Shown one piece after another: positions 1 to 9,465 of a stretch of DNA of 64,000 nucleotides. The stretch covers positions 1 through 64,000 of the forward strand of contig MEOH01000026.1 in the NCBI GenBank assembly GCA_001769535.1, given 5' to 3'. The position numbers were made by a program, and so were the translations under genes. Numbering within the stretch: position 1 is the stretch's first letter; every line of letters begins with the position of its first letter. The notes below the pieces were generated by a model. It was not told where the DNA came from. It did not search any database and was given only the letters and a program-made list of their open reading frames with translations. Source of the DNA: Bacteroidetes bacterium GWF2_38_335 (GTDB lineage: Bacteria; Bacteroidota; Bacteroidia; Bacteroidales; GWF2-38-335).

Positions 1-1
1 C

Positions 2-592
2 GATTCCTACACATGGATTGACGGCATCACCTACACCTCAGACAACAACACCGCCACCCACACCCTGACCAACATAAACGGCTGCGACTCGCTTGTTACG
101 CTCAACCTGACCATCATTAACGTGAACACTGAAGTTTCATCCTTAGGTCCGGTCATCACCGCAAGTGCCGTTGGCGCTTTGTATCAATGGCTTGATTGCA
201 ATAATGAGTTTTTACCATTAATAGGAGAAACCTCGCAGGTATTTACTGCCTTTGAAAACGGCGATTATGCAGTCGAAATAACCGAAGGCGGCTGTGTGGA
301 TACCTCCTTATGTGTGACTGTTTACGGAATAAATGTGGTTGAAAACAGTATATCCGGAGAAATGATCCTTTATCCAAATCCCACCGACGGGATTGTAACT
401 ATTGATGCAGGAGCTTATTATCCTGAAATTCGCCTGAAACTTTATAATGAAAACGGTAAATTGATTAAATCTGTCGGATACCATAATACCCGATTATTGA
501 ATGTAAAAATAGAGGGACCAAAGGGAGTTTATATTGTTGAGGTATATGATACCAATGAAAAGAAAGTCGTTTTCAAAGTGATAAAGAGATAA
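2..592 (+). CDS. Secreted T9SS cargo protein, C-terminal part (5' end outside window)
   Basis: The frame is open from the first bases of the window, so this is the 3' end of a longer gene; the apparent GTG at 122 is probably internal. The first ~40 residues look like the repeats of large Bacteroidota adhesins (YTWIDGITYTS, NGCDSLVTLNLT). An Ig-like segment follows. The last ~85 residues are a type A T9SS sorting domain: a YPNPTDG motif, a GKLI motif, a GVYIVEV strand and a basic end (VFKVIKR). This implies Sec export, outer-membrane passage by T9SS, and release or attachment at the cell surface. Ligand and total length cannot be told. It converges with the kinase gene that ends at 647. Confidence 0.88.
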   Translation, partial: DSYTWIDGITYTSDNNTATHTLTNINGCDSLVTLNLTIINVNTEVSSLGPVITASAVGALYQWLDCNNEFLPLIGETSQVFTAFENGDYAVEITEGGCVDTSLCVTVYGINVVENSISGEMILYPNPTDGIVTIDAGAYYPEIRLKLYNENGKLIKSVGYHNTRLLNVKIEGPKGVYIVEVYDTNEKKVVFKVIKR

Positions 593-646
593 TTAAAAGC
601 ACTGTTTATATTTTTTTTACATTCGATAAATTCTTCAAATAAAAAA

Positions 647-3600
647 CTATTTTCTGAAATATTTTTGTATCAATGTTTGTATATCCTTTTCACCATAAGG
701 TTTGGCTATATAATCGTTGCATCCCGATTCTATTGCTTTTTCTCTGTCACCCGACAAACCAAAAGCTGTTTGTGCGATGATGATCACCTCCTTGTTAAAT
801 TCCCTGATGTGCTTTGTGGCTTCGTATCCTCCAATTTTCGGCATATGAATATCCATAAATATCAGGTCTGTGTCAGGATTTTCGCGGCAAGCTTGAATAA
901 CCTCTGTCCCTGACTTGGCTTTTATAATTTCTCTGCAAAACATTTTTACTGTTTCGTCAAGCAACATTTCAGAAAACACATCATCTTCGGCAATCAGTAT
1001 TTTTAGTTTTCTGATATTGGGATTTTTCTCCGAATTTGTTGATTTATCATCAGAGGTTTCTATCTCATTTTTAAAGTTGTAAGGTACGGTAAAGTAGAAT
1101 GTTGAGCCAAGACCTTCTTCGCTTTCAACAAAGATTTCACCGCCAAGCATTTCGGCATACGCTTTGGAAATTGACAAACCCAATCCTGCACCCTGATAGG
1201 CCATTTTATCAGCAATATCTGCCTGGACAAAACGTTCGAAAATGGCTTCCTGTCTGTTTTTGGGGATTCCTATTCCGGTGTCTTTTACATGGAAACGTAT
1301 TTGATGCACATTATTTTGTGCATCAACAACCACAATTTCATAACCAAATTCAATGGAACCCTTTTTGGTAAATTTTATGGCGTTTTTTACAAGATTCACA
1401 AGTATGGCATACAGCTTTTCCCGATCGGTTTTGATGATTGCCTGTTTTGCAGGTAAAGGGGTTTTAAAAGACAGCGTTAGCCCTTTGGCCTCTGTTTCGG
1501 GTTTGAAGAAAGTGTAAATAAACTCAATTTGTTCGTTGATATTTGTTTCTTTAACAGAGAGTTTCATCAATCCGGATTCTATTTTGGAAATATCAATAAT
1601 ATCATTGATGATATTTAACATTCGCTTGCCGCTTTTTTCTATGATGTCAATAAATATTTGCTGTTTTTCGTCTGTTAGCCCGGGCTTTTTCAGTAAGTCA
1701 GCAAAACCAAGAATGCCATTCATGGGGGTTCTGATTTCATGCGACATATTGGCAAGAAAAGCAGTTTTGAGACGGTCGCTTTCTTCAGCTTTTTCTTTGG
1801 CTTTAAGTAATTCCAGTTCATTTTTTTTGCGGTCGGTGATGTCGATGGCTGTAGTTAAATTTAATATCACTTTACCATTTTCATCTTTTATTGGATTTGC
1901 TTTTGCAAGAAAGGAGAGTGTTCTGTCGGGTAAGGGAACATTTACCTCTATAGTTTGCACTTCTCCTGTGCGGAACATTTCTTTAACTGCTTCGTAGCGA
2001 TGATCTGCCTCCTCTTTAGGATATATATCCCAGAATGTTTTTCCAATAAAATACTCCGGTGTTTTGCCGAAAGTTTTTGCAAAAACATGATTAGTGAACT
2101 TATATTCGCCTTTTTCGTCCACACAGAAAACCACATCATTCGTATTCTCAATAAGGGAACGATATTTTAGTTCGCTTTCTTTTAATTTTTCTTCTGCTTT
2201 TTTTCTTTCTGTGATATCCTGAAAAGAGCCATGCACTTTATATATTTTTCCATTTTCGTCAGTAACCGCTTCTCCACTGGTTCGCACCCAAACCCTCTTG
2301 CCTGTAGAAGTTAATATCTCCATGTCTTCGTCATAGGGAATACCTTTCTGGGCGCAATCGGTGAAAACTTTTGTAATTCTATCGCGCCATTCAGGGGCAT
2401 AAAAGTTTATTCCATCCTCTACCAGGGGTGCGTATCCTGCCGGCATCTCATGAATGGCTGCCACCTGATCGGACCAATATGAACGGTTCTCTTTCAGAAT
2501 AACATTCCATCCGCCAAGTTTTGCCTTTTCTCCCGCTATACGCAGAAGTGCATGACTTTCTATTATTTTTTCTTCAAGCTTTTTGCGTTCTGTAATATCA
2601 ATAAAACTTATTATAATTTCTGTTATCTCATCATCATTATTTATGACAGGAAATCCATTAACTAATAACCAGACAATATCATTGTCATTGCGACATACTC
2701 CCAAAATCTGATAATTAAATGCTTTTTTGCTTTTAACTATTCGTGTTACAGGGAATTCGCTGACAGGAATTGGGGTATTGTCTTCAGCAATAAATTTCCA
2801 TTGCGGGTCAATTGCTACCTTACCTTTCATCTGGTCTTCACTTAATCCTAATAACTCGCATGCCCTTGGGTTGCTCATAATAATTGAAGTATCAGCAGCA
2901 TGAACCACAACCCCTGCTTCGATATTGGTGATTAAGCCCCTGTATCGTTTCTCGTTTTCTTCTGATACTTCTTTGGCTTTAATTAGTTCAGCTTCTGCAT
3001 GCTTCTTGTCAGTGATGTCAATAGTATAACCGGCCAACAGGGTTTTATCCTGGTGGTAGATGGGAAACTTAATGGTGGTGTAGCTCCGGCCATTAAGCTC
3101 TTCATCTACTGTAAATACCTTTTGGTCAGAAACACATGCCCAATCGTCAGCAATAATCTTTGCAGCCAAATCAGGGGGGAACAATTCTGTCATGGTTTTT
3201 CCGATCATGTCAGCTCCTTTAATGCCGATCATTTGTTGGTAATTTTCACTTGCCTGAAGAACGACGCATTCAGTTGGAGTTACATCCTTAATGAAAGTAT
3301 AGATCGGTGAGTGAGCCATGAACATGGCAAACAACTCATTGCTCTCCCTTAACTTTTGCTCTGTCAGCTTGCGTTCTGTGATATCAATAATTACCGGTAA
3401 AAAAAATAATGGATTATTGTGGCTGTCGCGAACCATTTTTATGCTAATCTCACCCCAAACAATAGCTCCGTTTTTACGAACGTATCTTTTTTGTACAGTT
3501 GCCGTTTCTGTTTTTCCTTCGGACATAAGTTTCAAATCCAACATCCCCAATTCTCGATCCTCAGGATAAGTTATGTCGGCTATGGTTTTTCCGATTAATT

Positions 3601-4231
3601 CTTCATTGGAGTAACCAATAAATTCACAGAAAGCTTCATTACTTTTGATAAAACGTTTATCCAAACCTACAATGACTTCACCTACCGGAGACTTGTCGAA
3701 TGCAGTTCGGAAACGCAATTCATTGTCCATAAGTTTTTTCTCAGTTTCCTTGCGATCGGTGATATCAATAACTGCCGAATGATAGCCCATGAGATTTCCC
3801 TGCAAATCGCGTATGGTGGTAGCCAGTCCATGAGCAATAAAAACAGAACCATCCTTTCGTTTTGCAGTATATTCACCTTCCCAAACATCTATAGTGTTGA
3901 GAGCCGTGACAATGGCCACGGCCTCATCCTGGTTTTGAATAAACTCCGAAATAGGGCGGCCTACAACCATATCTTTTGTTTTATATCCCCAAATCTTTAA
4001 AAAGGTGTTGTTGATTTCAGTCAGCACACCATGGCTGTCTGCAATGCTATTAGCTGCAATGGATGAGTCGAAAACAATTTTCTTAAGCCGGAGTTCCAAT
4101 TCGGTCTGTCTGCTCACTGAATCATCCTGAGGATAATCAGCAACGATTTTTGTTTTTAATAAAATATGTTTCTGACGCAGTTCCTTTAACTCGCGGATGA
4201 GTTCTTCTTTTGTTTTATTCTGATCATTCAT
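647..4231 (-). CDS. Six-PAS hybrid sensor histidine kinase with receiver domain
   Basis: A 1194-residue cytosolic hybrid kinase. There is an N-terminal coiled coil (residues 5-30), then six PAS/PAC units ending near residues 160, 288, 410, 550, 678 and 800, each closing with an IDITDRK-type PAC motif. HisKA has the phospho-acceptor His near 831 (NMSHEIRTP). HATPase_c has an N box (NLVKNAIKF), G1 (DTGIGIP) and G2 (GAGLGLS). The C-terminal REC domain has the phospho-acceptor Asp near 1127 (FMDIHMP) and the conserved Lys (AKPY). No signal peptide or transmembrane segment is visible, so it should sense an intracellular cue such as redox state, a ligand or light. Phosphate would pass from His to its own REC and then to an unknown Hpt protein. 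No partner regulator is adjacent. Confidence 0.93.
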   Translation of the reverse strand: MNDQNKTKEELIRELKELRQKHILLKTKIVADYPQDDSVSRQTELELRLKKIVFDSSIAANSIADSHGVLTEINNTFLKIWGYKTKDMVVGRPISEFIQNQDEAVAIVTALNTIDVWEGEYTAKRKDGSVFIAHGLATTIRDLQGNLMGYHSAVIDITDRKETEKKLMDNELRFRTAFDKSPVGEVIVGLDKRFIKSNEAFCEFIGYSNEELIGKTIADITYPEDRELGMLDLKLMSEGKTETATVQKRYVRKNGAIVWGEISIKMVRDSHNNPLFFLPVIIDITERKLTEQKLRESNELFAMFMAHSPIYTFIKDVTPTECVVLQASENYQQMIGIKGADMIGKTMTELFPPDLAAKIIADDWACVSDQKVFTVDEELNGRSYTTIKFPIYHQDKTLLAGYTIDITDKKHAEAELIKAKEVSEENEKRYRGLITNIEAGVVVHAADTSIIMSNPRACELLGLSEDQMKGKVAIDPQWKFIAEDNTPIPVSEFPVTRIVKSKKAFNYQILGVCRNDNDIVWLLVNGFPVINNDDEITEIIISFIDITERKKLEEKIIESHALLRIAGEKAKLGGWNVILKENRSYWSDQVAAIHEMPAGYAPLVEDGINFYAPEWRDRITKVFTDCAQKGIPYDEDMEILTSTGKRVWVRTSGEAVTDENGKIYKVHGSFQDITERKKAEEKLKESELKYRSLIENTNDVVFCVDEKGEYKFTNHVFAKTFGKTPEYFIGKTFWDIYPKEEADHRYEAVKEMFRTGEVQTIEVNVPLPDRTLSFLAKANPIKDENGKVILNLTTAIDITDRKKNELELLKAKEKAEESDRLKTAFLANMSHEIRTPMNGILGFADLLKKPGLTDEKQQIFIDIIEKSGKRMLNIINDIIDISKIESGLMKLSVKETNINEQIEFIYTFFKPETEAKGLTLSFKTPLPAKQAIIKTDREKLYAILVNLVKNAIKFTKKGSIEFGYEIVVVDAQNNVHQIRFHVKDTGIGIPKNRQEAIFERFVQADIADKMAYQGAGLGLSISKAYAEMLGGEIFVESEEGLGSTFYFTVPYNFKNEIETSDDKSTNSEKNPNIRKLKILIAEDDVFSEMLLDETVKMFCREIIKAKSGTEVIQACRENPDTDLIFMDIHMPKIGGYEATKHIREFNKEVIIIAQTAFGLSGDREKAIESGCNDYIAKPYGEKDIQTLIQKYFRK

Positions 4232-4564
4232 AGCATTACCCTTTTGTAAAGTTATAGGTTAGTTTTGCATGACAACTTATAGCCTTTAATAATGTATTAA
4301 TCAAAGTGAAACTATTATCAGATAGCAATTTATCAGATATTTATGGTTGCAAACAATAAACCAATATACATATTTTTAATCAGATAGCAAAAAAATGGCA
4401 GATTTTATACTTCTCTTGGGTTGAGACGAAATAAATTTTTATTTTTGAATAATCTTGCCTGCAGAAAGTAAAAAAGCAAATTTTTATTATCTTTATATCC
4501 GGCATTAAAAATGCTACAGTTTTTGGTTTTAGTCATTGTGGTTCATTCATTAACCTCTGTCTGT
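4232..4564. other. Divergent intergenic region with a repeated 12-mer
   Basis: This 333-bp AT-rich spacer separates the divergent kinase gene and the FG-GAP-like gene, so it should carry promoters in both directions. ATCAGATAGCAA occurs twice (4317-4328 and 4379-4390), and a shorter ATCAGATA lies at about 4332; these could be operator half-sites. A TATCTTTA-like -7 box lies near 4490. It would give a leader of suitable length for a start at 4565, but is too close for the alternative ATG at 4511. Confidence 0.4.
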
Positions 4565-6049
4565 ATGGAAAATTTTATAATCCGTAAAAGGAATACAGTT
4601 ATTGAAAAATCTGGATTGATACTGTTTTTTTTATTTGCAACATTCCAGAGTTTCTCCCAATTTACCGTTAGGAATTTGTCAGGATCTTGTCCTGTTTACG
4701 AATCACCCAATGCCTCATGGAAAGATTTTAACTCTGATGGCTATCTGGATATCGTTTTGCATGGTTGCCTTAATGTTGGGGCGGACTGTTATGGAAGTGG
4801 TGTAATGTTTGTTTCTGAAGATGTTTCGTTTAATATGTACTTTTTCGATGAAGTGCCGGGCGGCATGTATTATATGGATGGCATCGCATGGGCTGATTTT
4901 AACAATGACGAAAAAATGGATTTGGTAATTTCCGGCTATTATGGGATTTTTGTTTATTTTCAGACTGATTCAGGGTTTGTTGATACCGTTATTGCTGATA
5001 TGTACTGTGGCGATCTGGATGTTGGTGATTATGATTTGGATGGCGATGCTGATATTCTTTCAAATGGAGTTTATGGTTTTGATCAGATTCCGTACACCAG
5101 TATATTTCTTAATAATGAAGGATTTTTTACGGAATCAACAGTTGAAATTGAACCGCTGAATTTAGGATCATGCGACTGGGGCGACTATGATCAGGATGGG
5201 GACCTTGATATTTGCTATAATGGTGTTGTTGGTGATGTTGAGGTTGCACCCGGACTGATATCCAAAACCTATATCCTCCGAAATGATGGCGGTGTTTATA
5301 ATAATATCGAAGCTCCTTTGCCCGGTTTGAGCCGCGGTGATATTGCATGGGTTGATTTCGACGGCGACGGAGATTTGGATTTAAGCATGAAAGGGTTGGA
5401 TTATTCATGCATCTATGAAACGGAATATATTCAATCATGGACTGATATATATTTTAAAATGTATGAAAATATTGACGGATCCTTTGTCGAAATTCCGGTC
5501 ACAATACCAGGCACAACCCTCGGAGCAATTGATTGGGGCGATTTTGATGCCGATGGTGATCCCGATTTGCTCATTTCCGGTGAAGTAGATACCGTTTCGG
5601 GCTGGCAATTCCTTAGCCGTTGCGCAGTGTATGAAAATATTGAAGGCACATTGACCCTGCTTGATACGGTTATTGGAAAAGTTCAAATTGCCAGGTGGGG
5701 AGATTATGAAGGCGACGGAGACCTTGATTTTCTGACTTATGGAGGAATACCCAAAGTAAGGTTATTTTTGAATGATATGATTACTGATTTTGAAAACAAG
5801 GAAATTCTAAAGGAAATCATTATCTATCCAAATCCTGCAAAAGATGAGATATTCGTTGAAATACCAGATGTGCATCGGAAGGGAAGGGTTTCCTGCGAAT
5901 TGTACGATGTAAACGGCCGGTTAATTGATTCCGGTTATTTTGACTCAACAGTCCGGAAAATTGATATTGCCGGATTAAATAGAGGGCTGTACGTTATAAA
6001 AATAAAATCATACAGTGGCTTAGTTATTGAAAAAATTGTAAAGATTTGA
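4565..6049 (+). CDS. FG-GAP/VCBS-like repeat protein with T9SS sorting domain
   Basis: I prefer the ATG at 4565 over 4511 because it gives a normal signal peptide (basic start, then a LILFFLFATFQSFSQ core), whereas the upstream extension is hydrophobic with no basic region. The mature part carries about six repeats with calcium-binding-like loops of the D-x-D-x-D-G-D-x-D type (DFNSDGYLD, DYDLDGDAD, DYDQDGDLD, DFDGDGDLD, DFDADGDPD, DYEGDGDLD). These are typical of FG-GAP/VCBS beta-propellers. The last ~75 residues form a type A T9SS domain (YPNPAKDEI, GRLIDSG, GLYVIKI). It is an exported, Ca2+-stabilised surface or released protein. Binding partner unknown. It stands alone, divergent from the kinase. 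Confidence 0.88.
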   Translation: MENFIIRKRNTVIEKSGLILFFLFATFQSFSQFTVRNLSGSCPVYESPNASWKDFNSDGYLDIVLHGCLNVGADCYGSGVMFVSEDVSFNMYFFDEVPGGMYYMDGIAWADFNNDEKMDLVISGYYGIFVYFQTDSGFVDTVIADMYCGDLDVGDYDLDGDADILSNGVYGFDQIPYTSIFLNNEGFFTESTVEIEPLNLGSCDWGDYDQDGDLDICYNGVVGDVEVAPGLISKTYILRNDGGVYNNIEAPLPGLSRGDIAWVDFDGDGDLDLSMKGLDYSCIYETEYIQSWTDIYFKMYENIDGSFVEIPVTIPGTTLGAIDWGDFDADGDPDLLISGEVDTVSGWQFLSRCAVYENIEGTLTLLDTVIGKVQIARWGDYEGDGDLDFLTYGGIPKVRLFLNDMITDFENKEILKEIIIYPNPAKDEIFVEIPDVHRKGRVSCELYDVNGRLIDSGYFDSTVRKIDIAGLNRGLYVIKIKSYSGLVIEKIVKI

Positions 6050-6179
6050 GAACGTAATTGATTATTGTTTGTTCCTTTTACCGTTTACAATGTAATTGTT
6101 TACAGTTAATGAAAAAAACATAAGATCTTTATTTTACTTTGATAACATTTATCTACTATATAAATTATTAATTATACAG

Positions 6180-6833
6180 ATGTCATTAATTAAATTAGAA
6201 ATTTTGAAAAGGTTGCTTCTGATAATTTTTGCCGCATTGTTTTTTTCTTTCGATCTTGATGCTAAACAAGTTGAAGGACTAATTATTTATGAAAACGATA
6301 CGGTGAAAGTTACATTTGATATTCCTGTGACAATGTTTAAGAAAAAAATAAACTTCAGAAAAATCCAATATCGGATAAAATATTTGGATTCGCTTGGAAA
6401 TAAGGAAGTTTTGAAGCCACGTATGGCTAAAGGGATTATCATAAAATTTGAGGAGTTGAACATTAAAATGATATCCGAAAAAAACTCTCTGACATGGTGG
6501 ACATTTCTTGTGAAAAATTCGAACATTTTTCTCAAACTGGAATTAAATGGTGAGTTAAAACTTTATAAATATTTCCTTCATCCTTCGTCAGGTACCGTTT
6601 ATACTCCTGGATCAAATCAATTTCTTTTTGTTAGCTACAAGGATAATGGAGTAAGATATGTGTTGAAAAAAGGAGAGGGGAAACTGAACAGGGTGTGGTA
6701 TGTTTATTATGTAATCGGAATGCAGGATTACTTTCGCGATTGTCCGGCCTTAGTTGATGCCTTAAACACCAAATACAAAAGCATTGAAGATATTGAGTTT
6801 ATTGTCAGGTTTTATAATTCGCAGTGTAAATGA
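6180..6833 (+). CDS. Exported protein of unknown function
   Basis: The ATG at 6180 yields a signal peptide (KRLLLIIFAALFFSFDLDA). The upstream TTG at 6096 would add a long extension and is unlikely. The mature protein of about 190 residues is basic and beta-rich in appearance. It has two cysteines in the C-terminal third (DCPALVDALN and QCK at the end) that could form a disulphide. No lipobox or sorting domain is seen. I do not recognise a family. It follows the FG-GAP-like gene by 130 bp on the same strand and may or may not be co-transcribed. Confidence 0.6.
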   Translation: MSLIKLEILKRLLLIIFAALFFSFDLDAKQVEGLIIYENDTVKVTFDIPVTMFKKKINFRKIQYRIKYLDSLGNKEVLKPRMAKGIIIKFEELNIKMISEKNSLTWWTFLVKNSNIFLKLELNGELKLYKYFLHPSSGTVYTPGSNQFLFVSYKDNGVRYVLKKGEGKLNRVWYVYYVIGMQDYFRDCPALVDALNTKYKSIEDIEFIVRFYNSQCK

Positions 6834-6977
6834 AAAACGGTATGATTATTGTTAACTGTTTTTCTTATTATTTGCCAATTTATGTGTAGTTGTCTTCTTT
6901 ATTTTGCTGCTTTTTGATTCATTTACAGCATTTTTGTAGAATAAACCGACAACTTCATATGAATTTGTTTATAAAAT

Positions 6978-6985
6978 TAATTTTG
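6978..6985 (+). promoter_or_regulatory. -7 box TAATTTTG
   Basis: This is a perfect match to the Bacteroidota TAnnTTTG -7 box, only 7 bp before the ATG at 6993. The transcript would be leaderless or nearly so. No well-spaced -33 TTTG is visible. Confidence 0.45.
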
Positions 6986-6992
6986 TAATGAG

Positions 6993-7400
6993 ATGAAATA
7001 TCTAACCCTGATAACCCTGTTCCTGATTTTTTTGTCTGCATCTGCACAGGAAATCAATAAATCATATTTGACAGGTTCCTGGATTGATTCGTTTGAAGAA
7101 AAAGAAGAAGGATTTGGTGGTGTTGTTTTAAGACCATACAACTTCAAGTATTTTCCACAGGCATGGTTCAGATTCAGCATTAATTTAGAAAAGGATTCTG
7201 AATGTTCGTGGTTGGTGCTGGCACCAGACGATGCTCATTATTTCAAGACCGGAACCTGGACTTTTGATGAAGGAACAAATGAAATTAAAGTAAATGACAA
7301 GGAAGGTAATTTGTGTTTACGCTTTTTGGTTGTTTTTTCAGATATAAATTTATTGATTTTAAAACCCGTCTATTCATTAACTAATTTCAATAAACAATGA
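6993..7400 (+). CDS. Small exported protein, lipocalin-like appearance
   Basis: This 135-residue protein has a clean signal peptide (TLITLFLIFLSASAQ, cleavage after AQ). The mature part starts with a G-S-W motif (YLTGSWIDSFEE) and contains KTGTWTFDEG, a pattern seen in small Bacteroidota lipocalin-like proteins whose beta-barrel opens with GxW. Two cysteines are present (ECSW, NLCLRF). Family assignment is only by appearance. Its stop overlaps the next start by 4 bp (ATGA), so the two genes are translationally coupled. Confidence 0.65.
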   Translation: MKYLTLITLFLIFLSASAQEINKSYLTGSWIDSFEEKEEGFGGVVLRPYNFKYFPQAWFRFSINLEKDSECSWLVLAPDDAHYFKTGTWTFDEGTNEIKVNDKEGNLCLRFLVVFSDINLLILKPVYSLTNFNKQ

Positions 7401-8071
7401 CCGGCCAATACAATTATATAAAAAACTTTTCTGTAATTGTTTTACTGTTTTTTGCAGCTGAATTTACTTTTTCCCAGAGTAACTCAGCAATACCGCCTGA
7501 AATTATATGCGGTTATAAATATTTCCAAAAAGACTTAAGCAGGCAATTGCAAACAACCAGTGAACCTGAATCCGCCTTTCCAATGCAAATGGCGGGCTTT
7601 TCATTAACTTCAAGTCAGGTTGAATTAAAGTTAAACGGAAAAAGATTTGATGATAAAATCTGTAATCTTTCCTATTTACAATTAATTCCGAAAACCATTG
7701 AAATTTATGACAGTCTTAAACTACGGCTGACAGGCTATATTTTTAGTTTTTCCATGGGAAGGGATTTGTTTGTCAAAAGCCGTAATTTTGATTTAATTAC
7801 CGGGTTCGGACTGGGTTTTGGCAGGACAAACATCAGGGATGTTGAAGTAAAATATTTTAAAAAGAAAAACGCATTATTTTCTCCGGTTTTCTCACTAAGT
7901 CCAGGTTACAGAATAGGGAGACTGTACCTTGGATTGAGAGGAGTTTACAATTTTGATATTTCGCATTATGCATGGAGACAAATAAAAGTTATTGACAAAC
8001 CTTTAAATTTAAATAAGTTAAACCAGAGCGGGGCAAGCATTTTTTTTACGATTGGACTTGACTTGAATTAA
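7397..8071 (+). CDS. Predicted outer-membrane or periplasmic beta-barrel protein
   Basis: This 224-residue protein begins in the ATGA overlap with the preceding gene. The N-terminus has a late signal peptide (KNFSVIVLLFFAAEFTFSQ). The second half has alternating hydrophobic strands and glycine-rich turns (ITGFGLGFGRTN, PVFSLSPGYRIG, LYLGLRGVYNF) and ends in a strand (SIFFTIGLDLN) like a small porin-type barrel. The coupled partner upstream may be its accessory. No specific family is recognised. Confidence 0.6.
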   Translation: MTGQYNYIKNFSVIVLLFFAAEFTFSQSNSAIPPEIICGYKYFQKDLSRQLQTTSEPESAFPMQMAGFSLTSSQVELKLNGKRFDDKICNLSYLQLIPKTIEIYDSLKLRLTGYIFSFSMGRDLFVKSRNFDLITGFGLGFGRTNIRDVEVKYFKKKNALFSPVFSLSPGYRIGRLYLGLRGVYNFDISHYAWRQIKVIDKPLNLNKLNQSGASIFFTIGLDLN

Positions 8072-8406
8072 TTTCAATTCAGGGATGGTTGGATAAATAA
8101 ACCACTTACTTTTTCTTTACCCCTTTGATTATGGCTTCGCATATTTTATTAATATCTTTTTCTTGAGCACATGACAAAACTTTATGAACCAATAACTAAA
8201 GGTAGTAAAAATGAACTGCCCCGTTACAAGCAAACGGGGTATCAACTTAGGATTTATTACATATCCGCCCTAAGGGGCAAGGAACCGAGTTTACGAGCTC
8301 GGCGAAGCCAATAAAACCTTAGAGATCCCTCGGCTTCCCTCGGGATCAGTTCGACTAAATAATTTCAGTTCACTATCGTTCCTGAAATTATAGTCTCACT
8401 GATTTA

Positions 8407-8542
8407 AGATTTCTCCCTTCGGTCGAAATGACAAGATTAGTGTGTAGGTTGCAGTGGGAGATGGTTAGGCGGCAAACCGCCTAACCATCTCCCACTGCGA
8501 GTCCCCAAATTACCTTGTCATTTCGACCATCGGGAGAAATCT
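8407..8542. repeat. Nested inverted-repeat element (REP/MITE-like)
   Basis: Outer arms of 29 bp (8407-8435 and 8514-8542) are inverted copies with three mismatches, reading AGATTTCTCCC...GGTCGAAATGACAAG. Inside lies a perfect 22-bp inverted repeat (8451-8472 and 8477-8498) around a CAAA loop. The outer arm resembles a short sequence (TCATTTCGACC...GGGAGAAATCT) that I recall recurring in many Bacteroidota genomes, so this is probably one member of an interspersed non-coding family with a private stem inserted in its centre. Confidence 0.7.
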
Positions 8543-8603
8543 TTTGTAACTATTTGGAATCCAGTTTTGTATTTGTAATTAGATAAATTTTTGTCATGTA
8601 CAA

Positions 8604-8708
8604 TAATTTCAGGTATAAGTTGCACGATTCGGAAAACCTGCGAATTTTGTTCAGTTTAAAAGGGTGGAGGAAGAAATGATGGCGATTGAGGGGGAGGTTA
8701 ATGGGTAA
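8604..8708 (+). repeat. Gene-tail repeat family, copy A
   Basis: First of four related copies (others at 29873, 31495 and 32287). The last 60 bp read as an open tail VQFKRVEEEMMAIEGEVNG followed by a stop at 8706-8708. It is related at both DNA and peptide level to the other copies but has no upstream gene body. It lies immediately 3' of the minus-strand gene ending at 8715. Confidence 0.65.
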
Positions 8709-8714
8709 TGTTTA

Positions 8715-9332
8715 TTAATATATTTTAAACCCGATTCCAAAAAATGGAGAAATAGTAAAACGGCCATCCTCATTTTCATATTGTATTGATGGATTAGCAT
8801 AATAATAAAAATCAGAATAATAAATCAACTCACATGGAACAATTAATGAAATAAACAATTTTTTGCTAATTTCAAAATTTGCACCAAATACAATATTGAT
8901 TTCGGCTTGAAAATATTTTCTTTGTAAATCCCAATAATTTAAACCATCTTTAAAATACTTGTATTTATTTATATAGGGTTCGAAAGAAAAGCCAATTAAG
9001 GGCTTAATTTTGAATGGTTCGTTATTCAAAGGAGAAAATAACACTTCAAAATTCAATCCAATTTCAGTATTTTTTCCTTTATCATTTGAATATGAGGATT
9101 CTGCATACTCACTTTTAAACGATTGCAAGCCAATTCCAAAATGTAATCCATTTTTTCTTGTAAAAATTATATCAGTAACTGGTCCAATAAATGAATAATT
9201 AGTGCTCTCATATTTTTTTATGTATTTGACACCTGTTCTGGCATGTAGACTATAATTGGGGCTTTCTGCTGTTTGTGCAAAGGAAACAGTAAATAGAAAA
9301 ACAGTAATGATAACCAAAAAAAAGTACCTCAT
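8715..9332 (-). CDS. Outer-membrane beta-barrel protein (porin-like)
   Basis: This 205-residue protein has a signal peptide (FFLVIITVFLFTVSFAQ). Alternating strands and a predicted barrel run to a C-terminal aromatic strand (RFTISPFFGIGFKIY), as in small outer-membrane beta-barrel families of Bacteroidota. Several strands start with G-x-x-F/Y (HFGIGLQSF, EIGLNFEVLF, LIGFSFEPY). It has no partner gene. It is one of only three minus-strand genes in the 8-33 kb region and, like the one at 31567, ends just beside a gene-tail repeat. Confidence 0.7.
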   Translation of the reverse strand: MRYFFLVIITVFLFTVSFAQTAESPNYSLHARTGVKYIKKYESTNYSFIGPVTDIIFTRKNGLHFGIGLQSFKSEYAESSYSNDKGKNTEIGLNFEVLFSPLNNEPFKIKPLIGFSFEPYINKYKYFKDGLNYWDLQRKYFQAEINIVFGANFEISKKLFISLIVPCELIYYSDFYYYANPSIQYENEDGRFTISPFFGIGFKIY

Positions 9333-9388
9333 CTTTCAAAATTTATTTAATATGATTTTTTCAAAGCAATATTATAATAATATTCTTT

Positions 9389-9440
9389 CCTTTCCAAAAA
9401 TTCCCCTGCCCAATACATTTACCCAAAATTAAAATTTCAG
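9389..9440 (+). repeat. 52-bp repeat shared with 32235-32286
   Basis: The stretch beginning CCTTTCCAAAA and ending AAAATTTCAG matches 32235-32286 with few differences. At 32 kb it runs directly into a gene-tail repeat copy, so the two blocks probably form one larger element of which only the left part remains here. Confidence 0.55.
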
Positions 9441-9465
9441 CCATATAAGAAACCAAACCAATTTT

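Larger units (their letters stand above)
8072..8714. other. Long intergenic region packed with hairpins and repeats
   Basis: No intact gene is seen. From 8106 to about 8195 the minus strand has a short open stretch reading CAQEKDINKICEAI before a stop, possibly a decayed gene tail. Positions 8216-8400 hold several short inverted repeats (CCCCGTT/AACGGGG, GATCCC/GGGATC, AATTTCAG/CTGAAATT). Positions 8407-8542 hold a nested palindromic element, and 8604-8708 hold the first copy of the gene-tail repeat described separately. Confidence 0.6.

Noticed and set aside
4511-4564. Upstream start for the FG-GAP-like protein
   Set aside because: The extension is hydrophobic without a basic region and lies too close to the only promoter-like box; the ATG at 4565 gives a normal signal peptide.
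8106-8195. Minus-strand decayed gene tail (CAQEKDINKICEAI)
   Set aside because: Only ~29 open codons in AT-rich DNA with no second copy; chance cannot be excluded, so it is mentioned only in the intergenic entry.
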